63,560 nt of DNA from Pelagibacteraceae bacterium AG-410-N23 (lineage in GTDB: Bacteria; Pseudomonadota; Alphaproteobacteria; Pelagibacterales; Pelagibacteraceae): assembly GCA_003215055.1 (NCBI GenBank), contig QCKW01000005.1, forward strand, positions 1 through 63,560, written 5' to 3'. Made by a program: the position numbers and the translations under genes. The notes under the pieces are model-generated. The model was given only the letters and a program-made list of their open reading frames with translations. It was not told the origin of the DNA and did no database searches. Positions 27,811 through 37,664 of this stretch are shown here, piece by piece; the first letter of the stretch is position 1; every line of letters begins with the position of its first letter.

Positions 27811-30390
27811 ATGCAAAAAACAGAGGTTACAGAGGATAAAAATATAAAATTGATATCGATGCATGATGAGATGAGTTCATCTTATCTTTCTTATGCAATG
27901 AGCGTTATAGTCAGTAGAGCGCTTCCAGATATTAGAGATGGGTTAAAACCTGTGCATAGAAGAATTTTATATGCAATGTACAAAGGAGGTTACGATTGGT
28001 CAAAACAATTTAGAAAATCAGCTAGAATAGTCGGAGATGTTATTGGTAAATACCATCCTCATGGCGATCAATCAGTTTATGATGCCTTGGTTAGAATGGT
28101 TCAAGATTTTTCCATGAGTTTACCTTTGGTAGAAGGACAAGGAAATTTTGGCTCCATTGATGGTGATCCAGCTGCTGCAATGAGATATACTGAAACAAGA
28201 TTATCAAAAGTTTCACAGTTTTTAATTGACGATATAGAAAAAAATACAATCGAATATAAAAGTAATTATGATGAAACTGAAAAAGAACCATCAGTTCTTC
28301 CAGCACAATATCCAAATCTTTTAGTTAATGGCGCTGGTGGTATTGCAGTTGGAATGGCAACAAGCATACCACCTCACAATTTAGGTGAAATTATTGATGG
28401 AACCTTAGCTTTGATTGAAAATAAAGATATTACAATAAGACAATTAATGAAATATATACCTGGACCAGATTTTCCAACGGGCGGCGTTATAATTGGAAAA
28501 AACATGATTAAAGATGGTTACACAAAAGGTCGTAGCTCTTTTAAAGTTAGAGGTCAAATATCCATTGAGCAACTAAAAAATGGAAGAGAGAGATTAGTAA
28601 TAACATCTATTCCCTATCAGGTTAATAAATCAATTTTAAATGAAAGAATTGTTCAACTAGTTAGAGAGAAAAAGATTGAGGGAATTAGAGATATAAGAGA
28701 TGAGTCAAATAGAGAAGGCATTAGAGTATCTATTGATTTAAGAAATGGTGTAGAGCCTGAAACAATTAAAAGACAGTTATATAAAAATACTCAAATTGAA
28801 AGTTCTTTTGGTTTTAATACTTTAGCTATAGTAGATGGTAAACCTCAGACCTGTAATTTAAAAGATTTTTTATCTCAATTTTTAAAATTTAGAGAAGATG
28901 TTGTAATTAAAAAAACAAAATATGATTTAAAAAGAGCTGAGGAGAGAGCTCATATATTAATAGGTTTATCCGTATCAGTTGAAAATCTAGATAAGATTAT
29001 TAAGATTATTAGATCTTCTAAGACACCGGATGATGCAAAAAATTCAATTTTAAAAATTAAATGGAAAATTAACAAATCTCAAAAGATGATTTCCTTAATT
29101 GAAAGTAAAAAATCAAAAGGAATGTATACTCTTTCTGAACTACAAGTTAATGCAATTTTAGAATTAAGATTACAAAAACTTACCGCTCTTGGTATAAATG
29201 AAATAGAAATTGAAATTAAAAAATTATCAGAACTTATAATTGGATATAAAAAGATTATTTCCTCAAAAAAAGAATTATTAAAAGTTATAAGTAAAGAATT
29301 AACTGATATAAAAGAAAAATTTTCTGTAAAAAGGAGAACTGATATCATTGATGCAGTTTTGAACTATGATATTGAAGAAACTATTCAAAAAGAGTCTGTC
29401 ATTATAACAGTTACACTACAGGGTTATATTAAAAGAGGTGCCTTAGATAGCGTTAAACAACAGAAAAGAGGTGGAAAAGGTAAAACAGGTATCACTACAA
29501 GAAATGAGGACTCGGTGGTTCAAACTCTTTCTGTAAATACACATACTTCAGTATTGTTTTTTTCCACTGAGGGTTTGGTTTATCGTATTAAAGCCTGGAA
29601 AATACCTGTAGGATCAGCCTCGTCAAAAGGAAAGTCTTTATTCAATATCCTTCCTTTAAAAGGACATCAGTCTATCAGCTCGATAATGCCTTTTCCTGAC
29701 TCACAGTCAGAACTTAAAGATTACCAGATTGTTTTTGCTACAGCGAATGGAAAAATAAGAAAGAATAGTTTAGAGGACTTTTCTTCTATCAACACTGCTG
29801 GTAAAATTGCAATGAAATTAGATGCTAATGATAAAATTGTAGGTGTAAAAATCTGCAAAGAAGACCAAGATATAATTTTAAGCACAAAATATGGGAAATG
29901 TATAAGATTTGAGTCAAAAAAATTAAGAGTTTTTAAAGGAAGATCATCAAAAGGAATAAAGGGTATAGTTTTAGCTTCTAATGATGAAATTGTATCATTA
30001 TCAATAATTGATAATGATAAAAATCTAAAAAAATATTCTAATAATAAAGATCAAAAAGCAGAGATTAAAGCTAGAGAAAAATTTATTCTTTCTATCACTG
30101 AAAATGGTTTTGGAAAAAAGACGCCTCATATTGATTACAGAGTTACAAACAGAGGTGGAAAGGGCATAATTGGTATCATTAATTCAGCCAGAAATGGTAA
30201 TATTTCATCCTCTTTTCCTGTTTTTGATGGAGATGAAATACTAATCTCAACAAATAAAGGAAGAGTAATAAGGGTAGCGGTTAAAGAAATACGAACAGCT
30301 GGCAGAAATACTCAAGGTGTAAGAATAATTAAATTATCTGGTGAAGAAAAAGTTGTATCTGCAAATAAAATCGATGATAATTTAATTTAA
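27811..30390 (+). CDS. gyrA: DNA gyrase subunit A
   Basis: Breaks and rejoins DNA during negative supercoiling. Catalytic Tyr126 in AAAMRYTE; C-terminal beta-pinwheel starting near residue 545 with GyrA-box [11 protein letters not shown], which separates it from ParC. 859 residues, full length. In the quinolone pocket the position equal to E. coli Ser83 is Gln ([10 protein letters not shown]) while the later Asp is kept. Starts 5 nt after ssb and shares its last base with the coaD start. Confidence 0.97.
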   Translation: MQKTEVTEDKNIKLISMHDEMSSSYLSYAMSVIVSRALPDIRDGLKPVHRRILYAMYKGGYDWSKQFRKSARIVGDVIGKYHPHGDQSVYDALVRMVQDFSMSLPLVEGQGNFGSIDGDPAAAMRYTETRLSKVSQFLIDDIEKNTIEYKSNYDETEKEPSVLPAQYPNLLVNGAGGIAVGMATSIPPHNLGEIIDGTLALIENKDITIRQLMKYIPGPDFPTGGVIIGKNMIKDGYTKGRSSFKVRGQISIEQLKNGRERLVITSIPYQVNKSILNERIVQLVREKKIEGIRDIRDESNREGIRVSIDLRNGVEPETIKRQLYKNTQIESSFGFNTLAIVDGKPQTCNLKDFLSQFLKFREDVVIKKTKYDLKRAEERAHILIGLSVSVENLDKIIKIIRSSKTPDDAKNSILKIKWKINKSQKMISLIESKKSKGMYTLSELQVNAILELRLQKLTALGINEIEIEIKKLSELIIGYKKIISSKKELLKVISKELTDIKEKFSVKRRTDIIDAVLNYDIEETIQKESVIITVTLQGYIKRGALDSVKQQKRGGKGKTGITTRNEDSVVQTLSVNTHTSVLFFSTEGLVYRIKAWKIPVGSASSKGKSLFNILPLKGHQSISSIMPFPDSQSELKDYQIVFATANGKIRKNSLEDFSSINTAGKIAMKLDANDKIVGVKICKEDQDIILSTKYGKCIRFESKKLRVFKGRSSKGIKGIVLASNDEIVSLSIIDNDKNLKKYSNNKDQKAEIKAREKFILSITENGFGKKTPHIDYRVTNRGGKGIIGIINSARNGNISSSFPVFDGDEILISTNKGRVIRVAVKEIRTAGRNTQGVRIIKLSGEEKVVSANKIDDNLI

Positions 30391-30884
30391 TGAAAAAAGT
30401 TGCAATTTATCCAGGTACATTTGATCCAATAACGTATGGACATATCGATGTCATTAAAAAAGGATTAAAATTATTTGATAAGATTGTTGTTGCAGTTTCA
30501 AATGTTGATAATAAAAATTATTTATTCAATTCAGATGAAAGAATTGAAATTGTCAAAAAAGCTCTATTCTCAGATTTAAAACTTAACAAGAAAAAAATTA
30601 TGATTATAAGTTTCAGTACTTTAACAACAGAGTTATGTAAAAAATATAAATCGAATATTATATTAAGAGGATTAAGAGCTGTTTCTGATTTTGAATATGA
30701 ATTTCAATTAGCTGGTATGAATAGAAAATTAAACAATAATATTGAAACATTATTTTTAATGTCTGATGTTGAAAATCAAATTATTTCGTCAAAATTTGTA
30801 AAAGAAATAATTAAACTTAAAGGTGATATCAAAAAATTTACTACAAAAAGTACAATAAAATTATTAAAAGAAAAATATGAATAA
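30390..30884 (+). CDS. coaD: Pantetheine-phosphate adenylyltransferase
   Basis: Converts 4'-phosphopantetheine and ATP to dephospho-CoA, the penultimate step to coenzyme A. YPGTFDPITYGHIDVI carries the nucleotidyltransferase TxxH motif; ILRGLRAVSDFEYEFQLAGMNR and the SSKFVKEI segment are typical. 164 residues, full length. Overlaps gyrA by 1 nt and the next gene by 8 nt. Confidence 0.97.
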   Translation: MKKVAIYPGTFDPITYGHIDVIKKGLKLFDKIVVAVSNVDNKNYLFNSDERIEIVKKALFSDLKLNKKKIMIISFSTLTTELCKKYKSNIILRGLRAVSDFEYEFQLAGMNRKLNNNIETLFLMSDVENQIISSKFVKEIIKLKGDIKKFTTKSTIKLLKEKYE

Positions 30885-31437
30885 GATTACTTTAAAAGTT
30901 CTAATTTTCCTTTTATTAATTACAAATCAAACTATGTCAGAGGAGAATATAATGATTTTAAAATTAAAAGATGGAGATGTAAAAATTGAACTTTTTACAG
31001 ATGTTGCGCCTAATCATGTAAAAAGAATAAAAGAATTAGCTGATGCTGGTAAATATGACAATGTTGTATTTCATCGAGTAATTGATGGATTTATGGCGCA
31101 AACTGGTGATGTAAAATTTGGAAAGTCAGATTCTAATGATTTTAATTTAAAAATGGCAGGTATGGGTGGTTCTGACTTACCAGACCTGAAACAAGAGTTT
31201 AATAGTTTGCCTCATGATAGAGGAACTCTTTCTATGGCAAGATCATCAGACCCTAACAGTGCAAATAGTCAATTTTTTATTTGTTTTAAACCAGCACCTT
31301 TTTTAGATAGACAGTACACTGTATTTGGAAAAGTTTTATCTGGAATGGAGTTTGTTGATAAAATAAAAAGAGGTGATGAAAACAACAATGGAGCTGTTTC
31401 TGATCCAGATAAAATAATTAGTTTTAAATCTCTATAA
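30877..31437 (+). CDS. Peptidyl-prolyl cis-trans isomerase, cyclophilin type, exported
   Basis: Protein-folding isomerase. A short hydrophobic N-terminus (about 4-20) looks like a signal peptide, followed by the cyclophilin fold with VVFHRVIDGFMAQTGD, GTLSMARSSDPNSANSQFFI and FLDRQYTVFGKV. Catalytic Arg in FHRVIDGF is present. 186 residues. Located between coaD and tgt as in other alphaproteobacteria; overlaps coaD by 8 nt. Periplasmic location is inferred. Confidence 0.94.
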   Translation: MNKITLKVLIFLLLITNQTMSEENIMILKLKDGDVKIELFTDVAPNHVKRIKELADAGKYDNVVFHRVIDGFMAQTGDVKFGKSDSNDFNLKMAGMGGSDLPDLKQEFNSLPHDRGTLSMARSSDPNSANSQFFICFKPAPFLDRQYTVFGKVLSGMEFVDKIKRGDENNNGAVSDPDKIISFKSL

Positions 31438-31444
31438 CATTTTA

Positions 31445-32557
31445 ATGGCATTAAAAAAATTTGCCTTTAAAGTTTTAAACAAAGATCATCACGCCAGAAG
31501 AGGCATAATTCAAACCCATCGCGGAAATATTAATACACCAGCGTTTATGCCAGTTGGAACCCAAGCTACAGTAAAAGCTTGTACTATTGATGATGTTAAA
31601 AAAGCTGGTTCTGAAATAATTCTATCCAATACATATCATTTAATGATACGTCCAGGTGTTGATAGAATAAAAAGTGCTGGCGGGTTGCACAATTTTATGA
31701 ATTGTGATCTACCAATATTAACTGACTCAGGAGGCTTTCAGGTTATGTCTCTTTCTAAATTAAATAAAATTGATATTGAAAAAGGTGCCATTTTTAATTC
31801 TCATGTTGATGGAAAAAAATATTACTTAAGTCCAGAGGAAAGTATAAGAATTCAATTAGGATTGAATTCCGATATCGTTATGATTATGGATGAGTGTCCA
31901 AAAAAAACAGATGATTATGAATTAATCAAAAAATCTATGAACCTGTCTCTAAATTGGGCTAAACGTTCAAAAAAAGCATTTGGTAATAATCCTCATAAAG
32001 CTCTATTTGGAATTATCCAAGGAGGTCTTTTTAAAGACCTTAGGCTAGAGTCTTTAAAAAATTTACAAGAAATAGATTTTGATGGTTATGCAATAGGTGG
32101 TTTGGCAGTTGGAGAGTCACAAAAAGAAATGTTTGCAGTTTTAGATTATTTAACAGAGTATCTTCCACAAGAAAAACCTCATTATCTAATGGGTGTGGGA
32201 ACTCCTTCAGATATACTTGGAGCTGTTAGTAGAGGCATAGATATGTTTGATTGTGTAATGCCAACAAGATCTGGAAGAACAGGTCTTGCTTTTACATGGA
32301 ATGGAAGAATCAATATTAAAAACAAAAAATATCAAAATGATAATTCTCCACTTGATGAAAATTGTAAAAATCTTGATTTAAATAAATATTCAAAAAACTA
32401 TATAAATCATCTTTTTAATACTAATGAAATTTTAGGATCAATGATTTTAACATTAAATAATATAAATTTTTATCAAGAATTAATGTCAGAAATTAGAAGT
32501 AACATAGAAAAAGGTACTTTTAATGATTTTCATGATAAATACATAAATAAGTTGTAA
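31445..32557 (+). CDS. tgt: tRNA-guanine transglycosylase with degenerate zinc site
   Basis: Inserts queuine precursor (preQ1) at the wobble base of GUN-anticodon tRNAs. Catalytic parts are intact: general-acid Asp94 in TDSGGFQVMSL and nucleophile Asp269 in MFDCVMPTRSGRTG, plus the GGLAVGE loop. The C-terminal zinc site is not: where E. coli has CDCYTC and a later TIHNL, this protein has CKNLDL (307-312) and TLNNI, so only Cys307 of the four ligands (three Cys, one His) remains. The flanking NEILG and FYQ positions align without gaps. 370 residues. queA, often next to tgt, is not in this window. Confidence 0.95.
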   Translation: MALKKFAFKVLNKDHHARRGIIQTHRGNINTPAFMPVGTQATVKACTIDDVKKAGSEIILSNTYHLMIRPGVDRIKSAGGLHNFMNCDLPILTDSGGFQVMSLSKLNKIDIEKGAIFNSHVDGKKYYLSPEESIRIQLGLNSDIVMIMDECPKKTDDYELIKKSMNLSLNWAKRSKKAFGNNPHKALFGIIQGGLFKDLRLESLKNLQEIDFDGYAIGGLAVGESQKEMFAVLDYLTEYLPQEKPHYLMGVGTPSDILGAVSRGIDMFDCVMPTRSGRTGLAFTWNGRINIKNKKYQNDNSPLDENCKNLDLNKYSKNYINHLFNTNEILGSMILTLNNINFYQELMSEIRSNIEKGTFNDFHDKYINKL

Positions 32558-32628
32558 AGGAAAAATAAATTAGGTCAGAATTTCCCATTTGAATTATTGA
32601 AATAATTCTATATATACGTATTGATTTT

Positions 32629-32704
32629 GGGCCGTTAGCTCAGTTGGTAGAGCAAATCCCTTTTAAGGATTGGGTCGATGGTTCGAGTCCATCACGGCTC
32701 ACCA
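32629..32704 (+). tRNA. tRNA-Lys (UUU)
   Basis: Full cloverleaf: acceptor GGGCCGT/ACGGCTC (one G-U), D arm GCTC/GAGC, anticodon arm AATCC-CTTTTAA-GGATT with anticodon TTT, T arm GATGG-TTCGAGT-CCATC, discriminator A and encoded CCA at 32702-32704. Confidence 0.97.
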
Positions 32705-32713
32705 TTAAACTTT

Positions 32714-33538
32714 CTAAGAAATTTTAATTGGTGGAAATTTTAATATTATTTCATTAGTCCATCCATTTATCTTTTTAATCCTGTTTTCTGCAGATGGATG
32801 TGTGCTCATAAATTCTGGGGGGGTTTTTCCCTTATTATATTCTTTCATTCTTTCCCAAATTTTAGCTGTTTCTCTTATATCATAACCTGATAAAGATGAA
32901 AAAATCATTCCTAGATAATCAGCTTCACTCTCTTGTTTTCTATTAAATGGATTCATAATACCTAATTGCGATATCATACCAACAGTGTTCATGCCTGTTG
33001 TTCTATTTATTTGAGATAATTTTCCACCTGATAAAATATCTATAACTTGTGTACCGACATTCAAAACCGTTCCTCTACTTGCTCTTTCAACAGAGTGTTT
33101 TGCTACAGCATGGGCTATTTCATGTCCCATAACAGCTGCTAATCCATTCGTATTTTTAGTAACATCAAACATACCAGAATAAACTGCAATTTTTCCACCA
33201 GGCATACACCATGCATTCCTTATTTTCTTGTTATCTATCAATATGTATTCCCAATCAAAGTGAACTGTTGGATCATTCAATTTGGCTTGATAAAAATATT
33301 CACCAATAGAATCCTCCATTTTTTTTCCAATTTCTTTAATTTCATCTAATTTAGAGCCAGTGATTAACTTTTCTTTTTGTTTAACTTTTTCATATATTTG
33401 TGCAGCTTGTGCATTAAGTTTGGCTTCAGATACTATCTTGAATTGTTTTCTTTCAGTTATAGGCGCATTGGTACATGAATTAAGAACGAATCCACAACAT
33501 CCACATCCCAAATAAGATAAAAATTTTCTTCTATTCAT
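32714..33538 (-). CDS. M48-family zinc metalloprotease, lipoprotein
   Basis: 274-residue envelope protease of the Oma1/LoiP/BepA group. The N-terminus has basic residues, a short Cys-rich hydrophobic segment and a lipobox-like LNSC with Cys22, so it is probably a lipoprotein. Catalytic zinc motif HEIAH (139-143) and third ligand Glu in the later ESEADYLG. No TPR domain follows, so it resembles the short LoiP/YcaL type. Likely role is quality control of outer-membrane proteins (inference). It lies just after tRNA-Lys on the opposite strand. Confidence 0.9.
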   Translation of the reverse strand: MNRRKFLSYLGCGCCGFVLNSCTNAPITERKQFKIVSEAKLNAQAAQIYEKVKQKEKLITGSKLDEIKEIGKKMEDSIGEYFYQAKLNDPTVHFDWEYILIDNKKIRNAWCMPGGKIAVYSGMFDVTKNTNGLAAVMGHEIAHAVAKHSVERASRGTVLNVGTQVIDILSGGKLSQINRTTGMNTVGMISQLGIMNPFNRKQESEADYLGMIFSSLSGYDIRETAKIWERMKEYNKGKTPPEFMSTHPSAENRIKKINGWTNEIILKFPPIKIS

Positions 33539-33568
33539 TTTAACTTAACATTGATATTATATTTATTA

Positions 33569-33646
33569 ATGAATCTAAATAATAAGATATTATTATTCCT
33601 TTTCATAGTGGCAATTTTTTTCGTTATATACTCAAGTTTTAACTAG
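33569..33646 (+). CDS. Possible 25-residue membrane peptide
   Basis: Open frame MNLNNK followed by about 17 hydrophobic residues and TAG at 33644-33646, ending 4 nt before the next gene on the same strand. A start with charged and polar residues followed by a single helix is the form of known small membrane proteins, but in AT-rich DNA such a frame can arise by chance. No ribosome binding site is obvious. Confidence 0.3.
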   Translation: MNLNNKILLFLFIVAIFFVIYSSFN

Positions 33647-33650
33647 TTTT

Positions 33651-34271
33651 ATGTCTAAAAATAAAAAAAAAAAATCTTTAACTTTAATATTGAGGAACTA
33701 CTTCATAACAGGTGTAGTAGTTTTAATTCCAATAGGTTTTACTTTATATCTGACTAAATTCATAATAGGAATTTCTTCAAATATTATTCCTCAAAATATA
33801 AATCCTAATAATTACCTACCATACGCGATACCAGGAATTGAAATTTTAATATCAGTTCTATTTATTACAATAGTAGGTGGTTTATCATTATCATTTTTAG
33901 GTAAAAGAATTCTAAAACTGATTGATGATCTATTTAAAAGAATACCAGTATTGAGAACTATTTATTCTGCAATAGTTCAAATGACTGAAACATTTTCTAA
34001 TAAAGATGAAAACGATAAAAAAAGTGTTGTCTTAGTTGAATACCCAAGAAAAGGAGTTTGGGCTGTAGGTTTTGCTACAAAAGAAAATAAGGGCGAAATG
34101 GCAGAAAAAACAAATAAAAAACTTATAAATGTCTTTGTTCCAACAACTCCGAATCCTACAAGTGGTTTTTTACTTATGTTTCCATTAGATGAAGTTATAC
34201 ATTTGAATATGACATTTGAAGAAGCATCTAAATTTATTGTTTCGGCAGGGACATCCACAGGGAAGAATTAG
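33651..34271 (+). CDS. DUF502 membrane protein
   Basis: 206 residues with a basic start, two membrane helices (about 14-35 and 58-78) and a soluble C-terminal half containing FKRIPVLRTIYSAIVQM and FVPTTPNPTSGFLLMFPLDEV, the marks of DUF502. The family is widespread in bacteria and plants (LCV-like) and its molecular function is not established. It sits next to recG, as often in alphaproteobacteria, with which it converges; the stops overlap in TTAG. Confidence 0.9.
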   Translation: MSKNKKKKSLTLILRNYFITGVVVLIPIGFTLYLTKFIIGISSNIIPQNINPNNYLPYAIPGIEILISVLFITIVGGLSLSFLGKRILKLIDDLFKRIPVLRTIYSAIVQMTETFSNKDENDKKSVVLVEYPRKGVWAVGFATKENKGEMAEKTNKKLINVFVPTTPNPTSGFLLMFPLDEVIHLNMTFEEASKFIVSAGTSTGKN

Positions 34272-36319
34272 GCAATATCATTAATTATATCTGCTCGGTC
34301 GTATAATTTAATTAGTGGTTTAAATTTACTTATATCTTCTTTATCATTTTCAATTCTTTTGATTTCTTTTTCAGCTAAAATAAAAAGATTATGATTATGT
34401 ATTGGATCTGCTAATTTGAAATTTTTAATTCCACTTTGTTTAAAACCAAGAATATCTCCAAAACCTCTTAATTTCATATCCTCTTCAGATATTTTAAATC
34501 CATCACTAGAATCTTTTAGTATATTTATTCTTTTTTTAGCATTTTCGCTTAAATTCGACTTAAACATTAATATACATGATGACTCTTTGTTACCTCTTCC
34601 AACTCTGCCTCTGAGTTGATGTAATTGAGACAATCCGAATTTATTCGCATTTTCTATTATTATTACATTTGCATTGGGAAAATCGATACCAACCTCGATG
34701 ATAGTTGTTGAAACTAAAATCTTAAATTCATTTCGTAAAAATTTGTTTAAAATTTTCTCTTTTTCCTCAACAGTTGTTTTTCCATGGAGTAAGTAAACCT
34801 GATTAGGAAATATTTTTTTTAGGTATTCAGATTTTTTAACTGCTGAGGTATGGTCAATTTTTTTAGATTCTTCTATTAAAGGGCACACCCAAAAAATTTG
34901 ATTTCCAAGTTGAGTTTCTTTTTTAATGAATTTTATTACATCATCAATCTTACTTTCAAGTTTACTATAAGTTTTTACAGGTTTACGATGATTTGGTTTT
35001 TCTCGTATAATTGACAGATCCATATCACCGTAAATAGTCATTGTTAAAGTACGTGGAATTGGTGTTGCAGTCATTAAGAGAACGTCGCAATCTTTCCCAG
35101 CTTTATCAGATAATTTTTTTCTTTGATTAACTCCAAATTTATGTTGTTCATCAATAATTATTAATCCTAATTTTTTAAATTCAACTTTTTTTTGAAATAG
35201 AGCATGTGTTCCAAAAATAATATCAATCTCTTTTTTAAATAATTTATCTAAAATACTTTTTTTATCTTTATAAGTTGATTTTCCAGAAATTAATTCAATT
35301 CTAATATTTTTAGGGAATATTTTCTTGGTTAATAAAAAATGCTGTCTAGCTAATATTTCAGTAGGTGCCATTACTGCTACTTGAAAACCTGAATTGATAG
35401 TATTGAATGCAGATAGTAAAGATACTATTGTTTTACCACTGCCAACATCGCCCTGAAGTAATCTAAACATTTTATTATCTGAACATAAATCTTTGTTAAT
35501 CTCATTTAATGTTTTAATTTGGTCGTTGGTTAATGAAAAATCTAATTTGGATATTATTTCATTTTGTTTTTTTGTATTAAATTTTTTCTTTGTTTTTTTA
35601 ACCTTTTTGATTTTTTTTCTAATTTCTGAATTTACTAAAAAGGTTGAAAAAATTTCATCAAAAGCGAGTCTTTGATAAAAATTTTCTTTAAATTTACCAA
35701 TATTCTCAGGCTTATGTAACTTTTTGATTGAGTCATTCCAACCTATGTTATTAAATTTTTTTAATATATCTTTTGAGTGCCACTCATCAATTTTTGGTAA
35801 ATTTTCAATAATTTGTAATATTATTTTATTATAAACTTTTTCACTTATCCCTTCAGTCAAAGAATAGTTATTATGTTTTTGTTTTATAATAGAGGAGTCT
35901 TCTGAAATATATTTAGGATTTGTTAATTGATACTTATTTCGAAAATATTTTATTTTACCACTAATAGTAATTTCTTTTCCAATAGGTAATATCTTCTTAA
36001 TATATCCTTCATAACTATTAAAAAAAATACAATCTATTTCACCTGTTTCATCTTTACACAAAACTCTATTTGGCAAGTTCCTCACTCTGGGGAATGAATA
36101 TTTTTGGGGGATTATAGTTATTGTTTGTACTTCATCTATTTTTAAATTTTTAATTTTTGATGATAAGGTGCGATCAGTATAGGATTTTGGTAATTTCCAT
36201 AATAAATCAAAAATACTATTTATTTTTTTCTTTTTTAGTAAATTTGTTGTTTTTAATCCTACACCCTTAAGAGCACTGAGATCAGATAATAAATATTTAT
36301 AATTTCTTTTAATATCCAT
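34268..36319 (-). CDS. recG: ATP-dependent DNA helicase RecG
   Basis: Branch-migrating helicase acting on stalled forks and Holliday junctions. N-terminal wedge domain (about 1-150, OB-fold in FPRVRNLPNRVLCKDETGEIDC), Walker A GDVGSGKT (290-297), DEQH box in IIIDEQHKFGV, MTATPIPRT, and QLRGRVGRG in the C-terminal motor. 683 residues, full length. Divergent from sdhE with a 22-nt gap. Confidence 0.97.
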   Translation of the reverse strand: MDIKRNYKYLLSDLSALKGVGLKTTNLLKKKKINSIFDLLWKLPKSYTDRTLSSKIKNLKIDEVQTITIIPQKYSFPRVRNLPNRVLCKDETGEIDCIFFNSYEGYIKKILPIGKEITISGKIKYFRNKYQLTNPKYISEDSSIIKQKHNNYSLTEGISEKVYNKIILQIIENLPKIDEWHSKDILKKFNNIGWNDSIKKLHKPENIGKFKENFYQRLAFDEIFSTFLVNSEIRKKIKKVKKTKKKFNTKKQNEIISKLDFSLTNDQIKTLNEINKDLCSDNKMFRLLQGDVGSGKTIVSLLSAFNTINSGFQVAVMAPTEILARQHFLLTKKIFPKNIRIELISGKSTYKDKKSILDKLFKKEIDIIFGTHALFQKKVEFKKLGLIIIDEQHKFGVNQRKKLSDKAGKDCDVLLMTATPIPRTLTMTIYGDMDLSIIREKPNHRKPVKTYSKLESKIDDVIKFIKKETQLGNQIFWVCPLIEESKKIDHTSAVKKSEYLKKIFPNQVYLLHGKTTVEEKEKILNKFLRNEFKILVSTTIIEVGIDFPNANVIIIENANKFGLSQLHQLRGRVGRGNKESSCILMFKSNLSENAKKRINILKDSSDGFKISEEDMKLRGFGDILGFKQSGIKNFKLADPIHNHNLFILAEKEIKRIENDKEDISKFKPLIKLYDRADIINDIA

Positions 36320-36341
36320 AAACTAATATTATATTCCTATT

Positions 36342-36599
36342 ATGACCGCTGATATAGAACAAATAAAAAAAAAGATTATTTATCGATCAAATTACCGCGG
36401 CACTAAAGAAATGGATAAACTTTTAGGAGCTTTCACTAATAAATACATAGAACAATTAGACTATGAAGATTTAAATGAATTAATAAAGCTTTTAGAAATA
36501 GATGATAACAATCTTTACAGTTTTTATAATGGTTTAAAAACCAGTATAAAATTTGAAGATAATAAAATTAATAATTTATTTAAAAATTTTAAATATTAA
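36342..36599 (+). CDS. sdhE: Succinate dehydrogenase assembly factor SdhE (FAD assembly)
   Basis: 85-residue helical protein that aids covalent flavinylation of SdhA. The defining RGxxE motif is present as YRGTKEMD, and YEDLNELIKLLEIDDNNLYSF corresponds to the C-terminal part. sdhE next to recG is a recurrent alphaproteobacterial order. Confidence 0.92.
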   Translation: MTADIEQIKKKIIYRSNYRGTKEMDKLLGAFTNKYIEQLDYEDLNELIKLLEIDDNNLYSFYNGLKTSIKFEDNKINNLFKNFKY

Positions 36600-36608
36600 C
36601 AACTTTGA

Positions 36609-36698
36609 TGGCGGAGAGACTGGGATTCGAACCCAGGAAAGAGTTGCCCCTTTGCCGGTTTTCAAGACCGGTGCTTTCAACCGCTCAGCCATCTCTCC
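36609..36698 (-). tRNA. tRNA-Ser (UGA)
   Basis: Class II tRNA with a long variable arm. Reading the minus strand: acceptor GGAGAGA.../...TCTCTCC, anticodon arm CCGGT-CTTGAAA-ACCGG with anticodon TGA, T arm CTGGG-TTCGAAT-CCCAG, discriminator G and encoded CCA (36609-36611). Confidence 0.97.
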
Positions 36699-36785
36699 GT
36701 GAACATGTTTTTATAAGTAAAATATAAAAATTCAACTATAAATGCTTTATTAGATCTATATATTGATTAAATCAATTATTTATTT

Positions 36786-37664
36786 ATGAACTCTAATTTC
36801 AAAAAAGGATTAACACTCACATCTTTAGGTTCTTTTTGGTGGGGATTCATTGGAGTAATTTACTTTGAACTTGTTTCATTTATAGGCCATGCTGAACTTG
36901 TTGTTCACAGATGTCTTTGGACAGCAGTGATGCTTATCATAACTACATCTTTTTTATCAAAGTGGAAAATATTTTTTAAAGAGTTGAATAACAAAACAAA
37001 ATTAATTGGTTTATTTATTTCAGGCTCTTTAATTTTTATAAATTGGTCAATTTGGATTTATGCTGTTGCAACAGAAAGAATTATCGATGCTAGTTTTGGT
37101 TACTTTATAATGCCAATTATTAGTGTTTTATTAGGATATATATTTTTTAAAGAAGATTTAAATAAGAAAAGGACTTTTTCTATAATTTTAGTTTTAATAT
37201 CTATAGTAATTTTAATTATTTATAATCTAAAATCTTTACCATGGGTTGGCTTAATTGTTGCTTTTAGTTGGGCATTTTATAATTTAGTTAGAAAGAAAAT
37301 TGAAATTGATACGGATATAGGATTATTAATTGAGAGTTTATTTATATTTCCATTTGCACTTTTTGCTTTTTATATAATATCAAAAAATGGATTTAATGAT
37401 TTTTCATTTGAGAAACCTGCATTAAGTTTACTTTTACTTTTAGCCGGACCCATGACTGTGATTCCCTTATTCCTATATGTGCGTGGTGTTGAACTTATTG
37501 GCTTAGGTCCTACAGGGATGATTTTTTATATTACACCAACATTACAGTTCATTTTAGGTTATTTTTATTATGATGAAGATTTTTCATTAGTAAAATTTGT
37601 TAGTTTTATTATTATTTGGATTGCTGTAATTATATATATGAATGATTTATATGAAAAAAATTAG
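36786..37664 (+). CDS. rarD: RarD-type EamA transporter
   Basis: 292-residue inner-membrane protein with ten helices in two EamA halves. N-terminal GSFWWGFIGVIYFELVSFIGHAELVVHRCLWTAV and NWSIWIYAVATERIIDASFGYFIMP are distinctive for RarD (chloramphenicol-sensitive protein) within the superfamily. The substrate is not known. The end of the gene overlaps the next start by 14 nt. Confidence 0.93.
   Translation: MNSNFKKGLTLTSLGSFWWGFIGVIYFELVSFIGHAELVVHRCLWTAVMLIITTSFLSKWKIFFKELNNKTKLIGLFISGSLIFINWSIWIYAVATERIIDASFGYFIMPIISVLLGYIFFKEDLNKKRTFSIILVLISIVILIIYNLKSLPWVGLIVAFSWAFYNLVRKKIEIDTDIGLLIESLFIFPFALFAFYIISKNGFNDFSFEKPALSLLLLLAGPMTVIPLFLYVRGVELIGLGPTGMIFYITPTLQFILGYFYYDEDFSLVKFVSFIIIWIAVIIYMNDLYEKN

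Noticed and set aside
32591-32608. Terminator or operator between tgt and tRNA-Lys
   Set aside because: GAATTATT-GA-AATAATTC is a palindrome with a 2-base loop and no T tract; easily formed by chance in AT-rich DNA.
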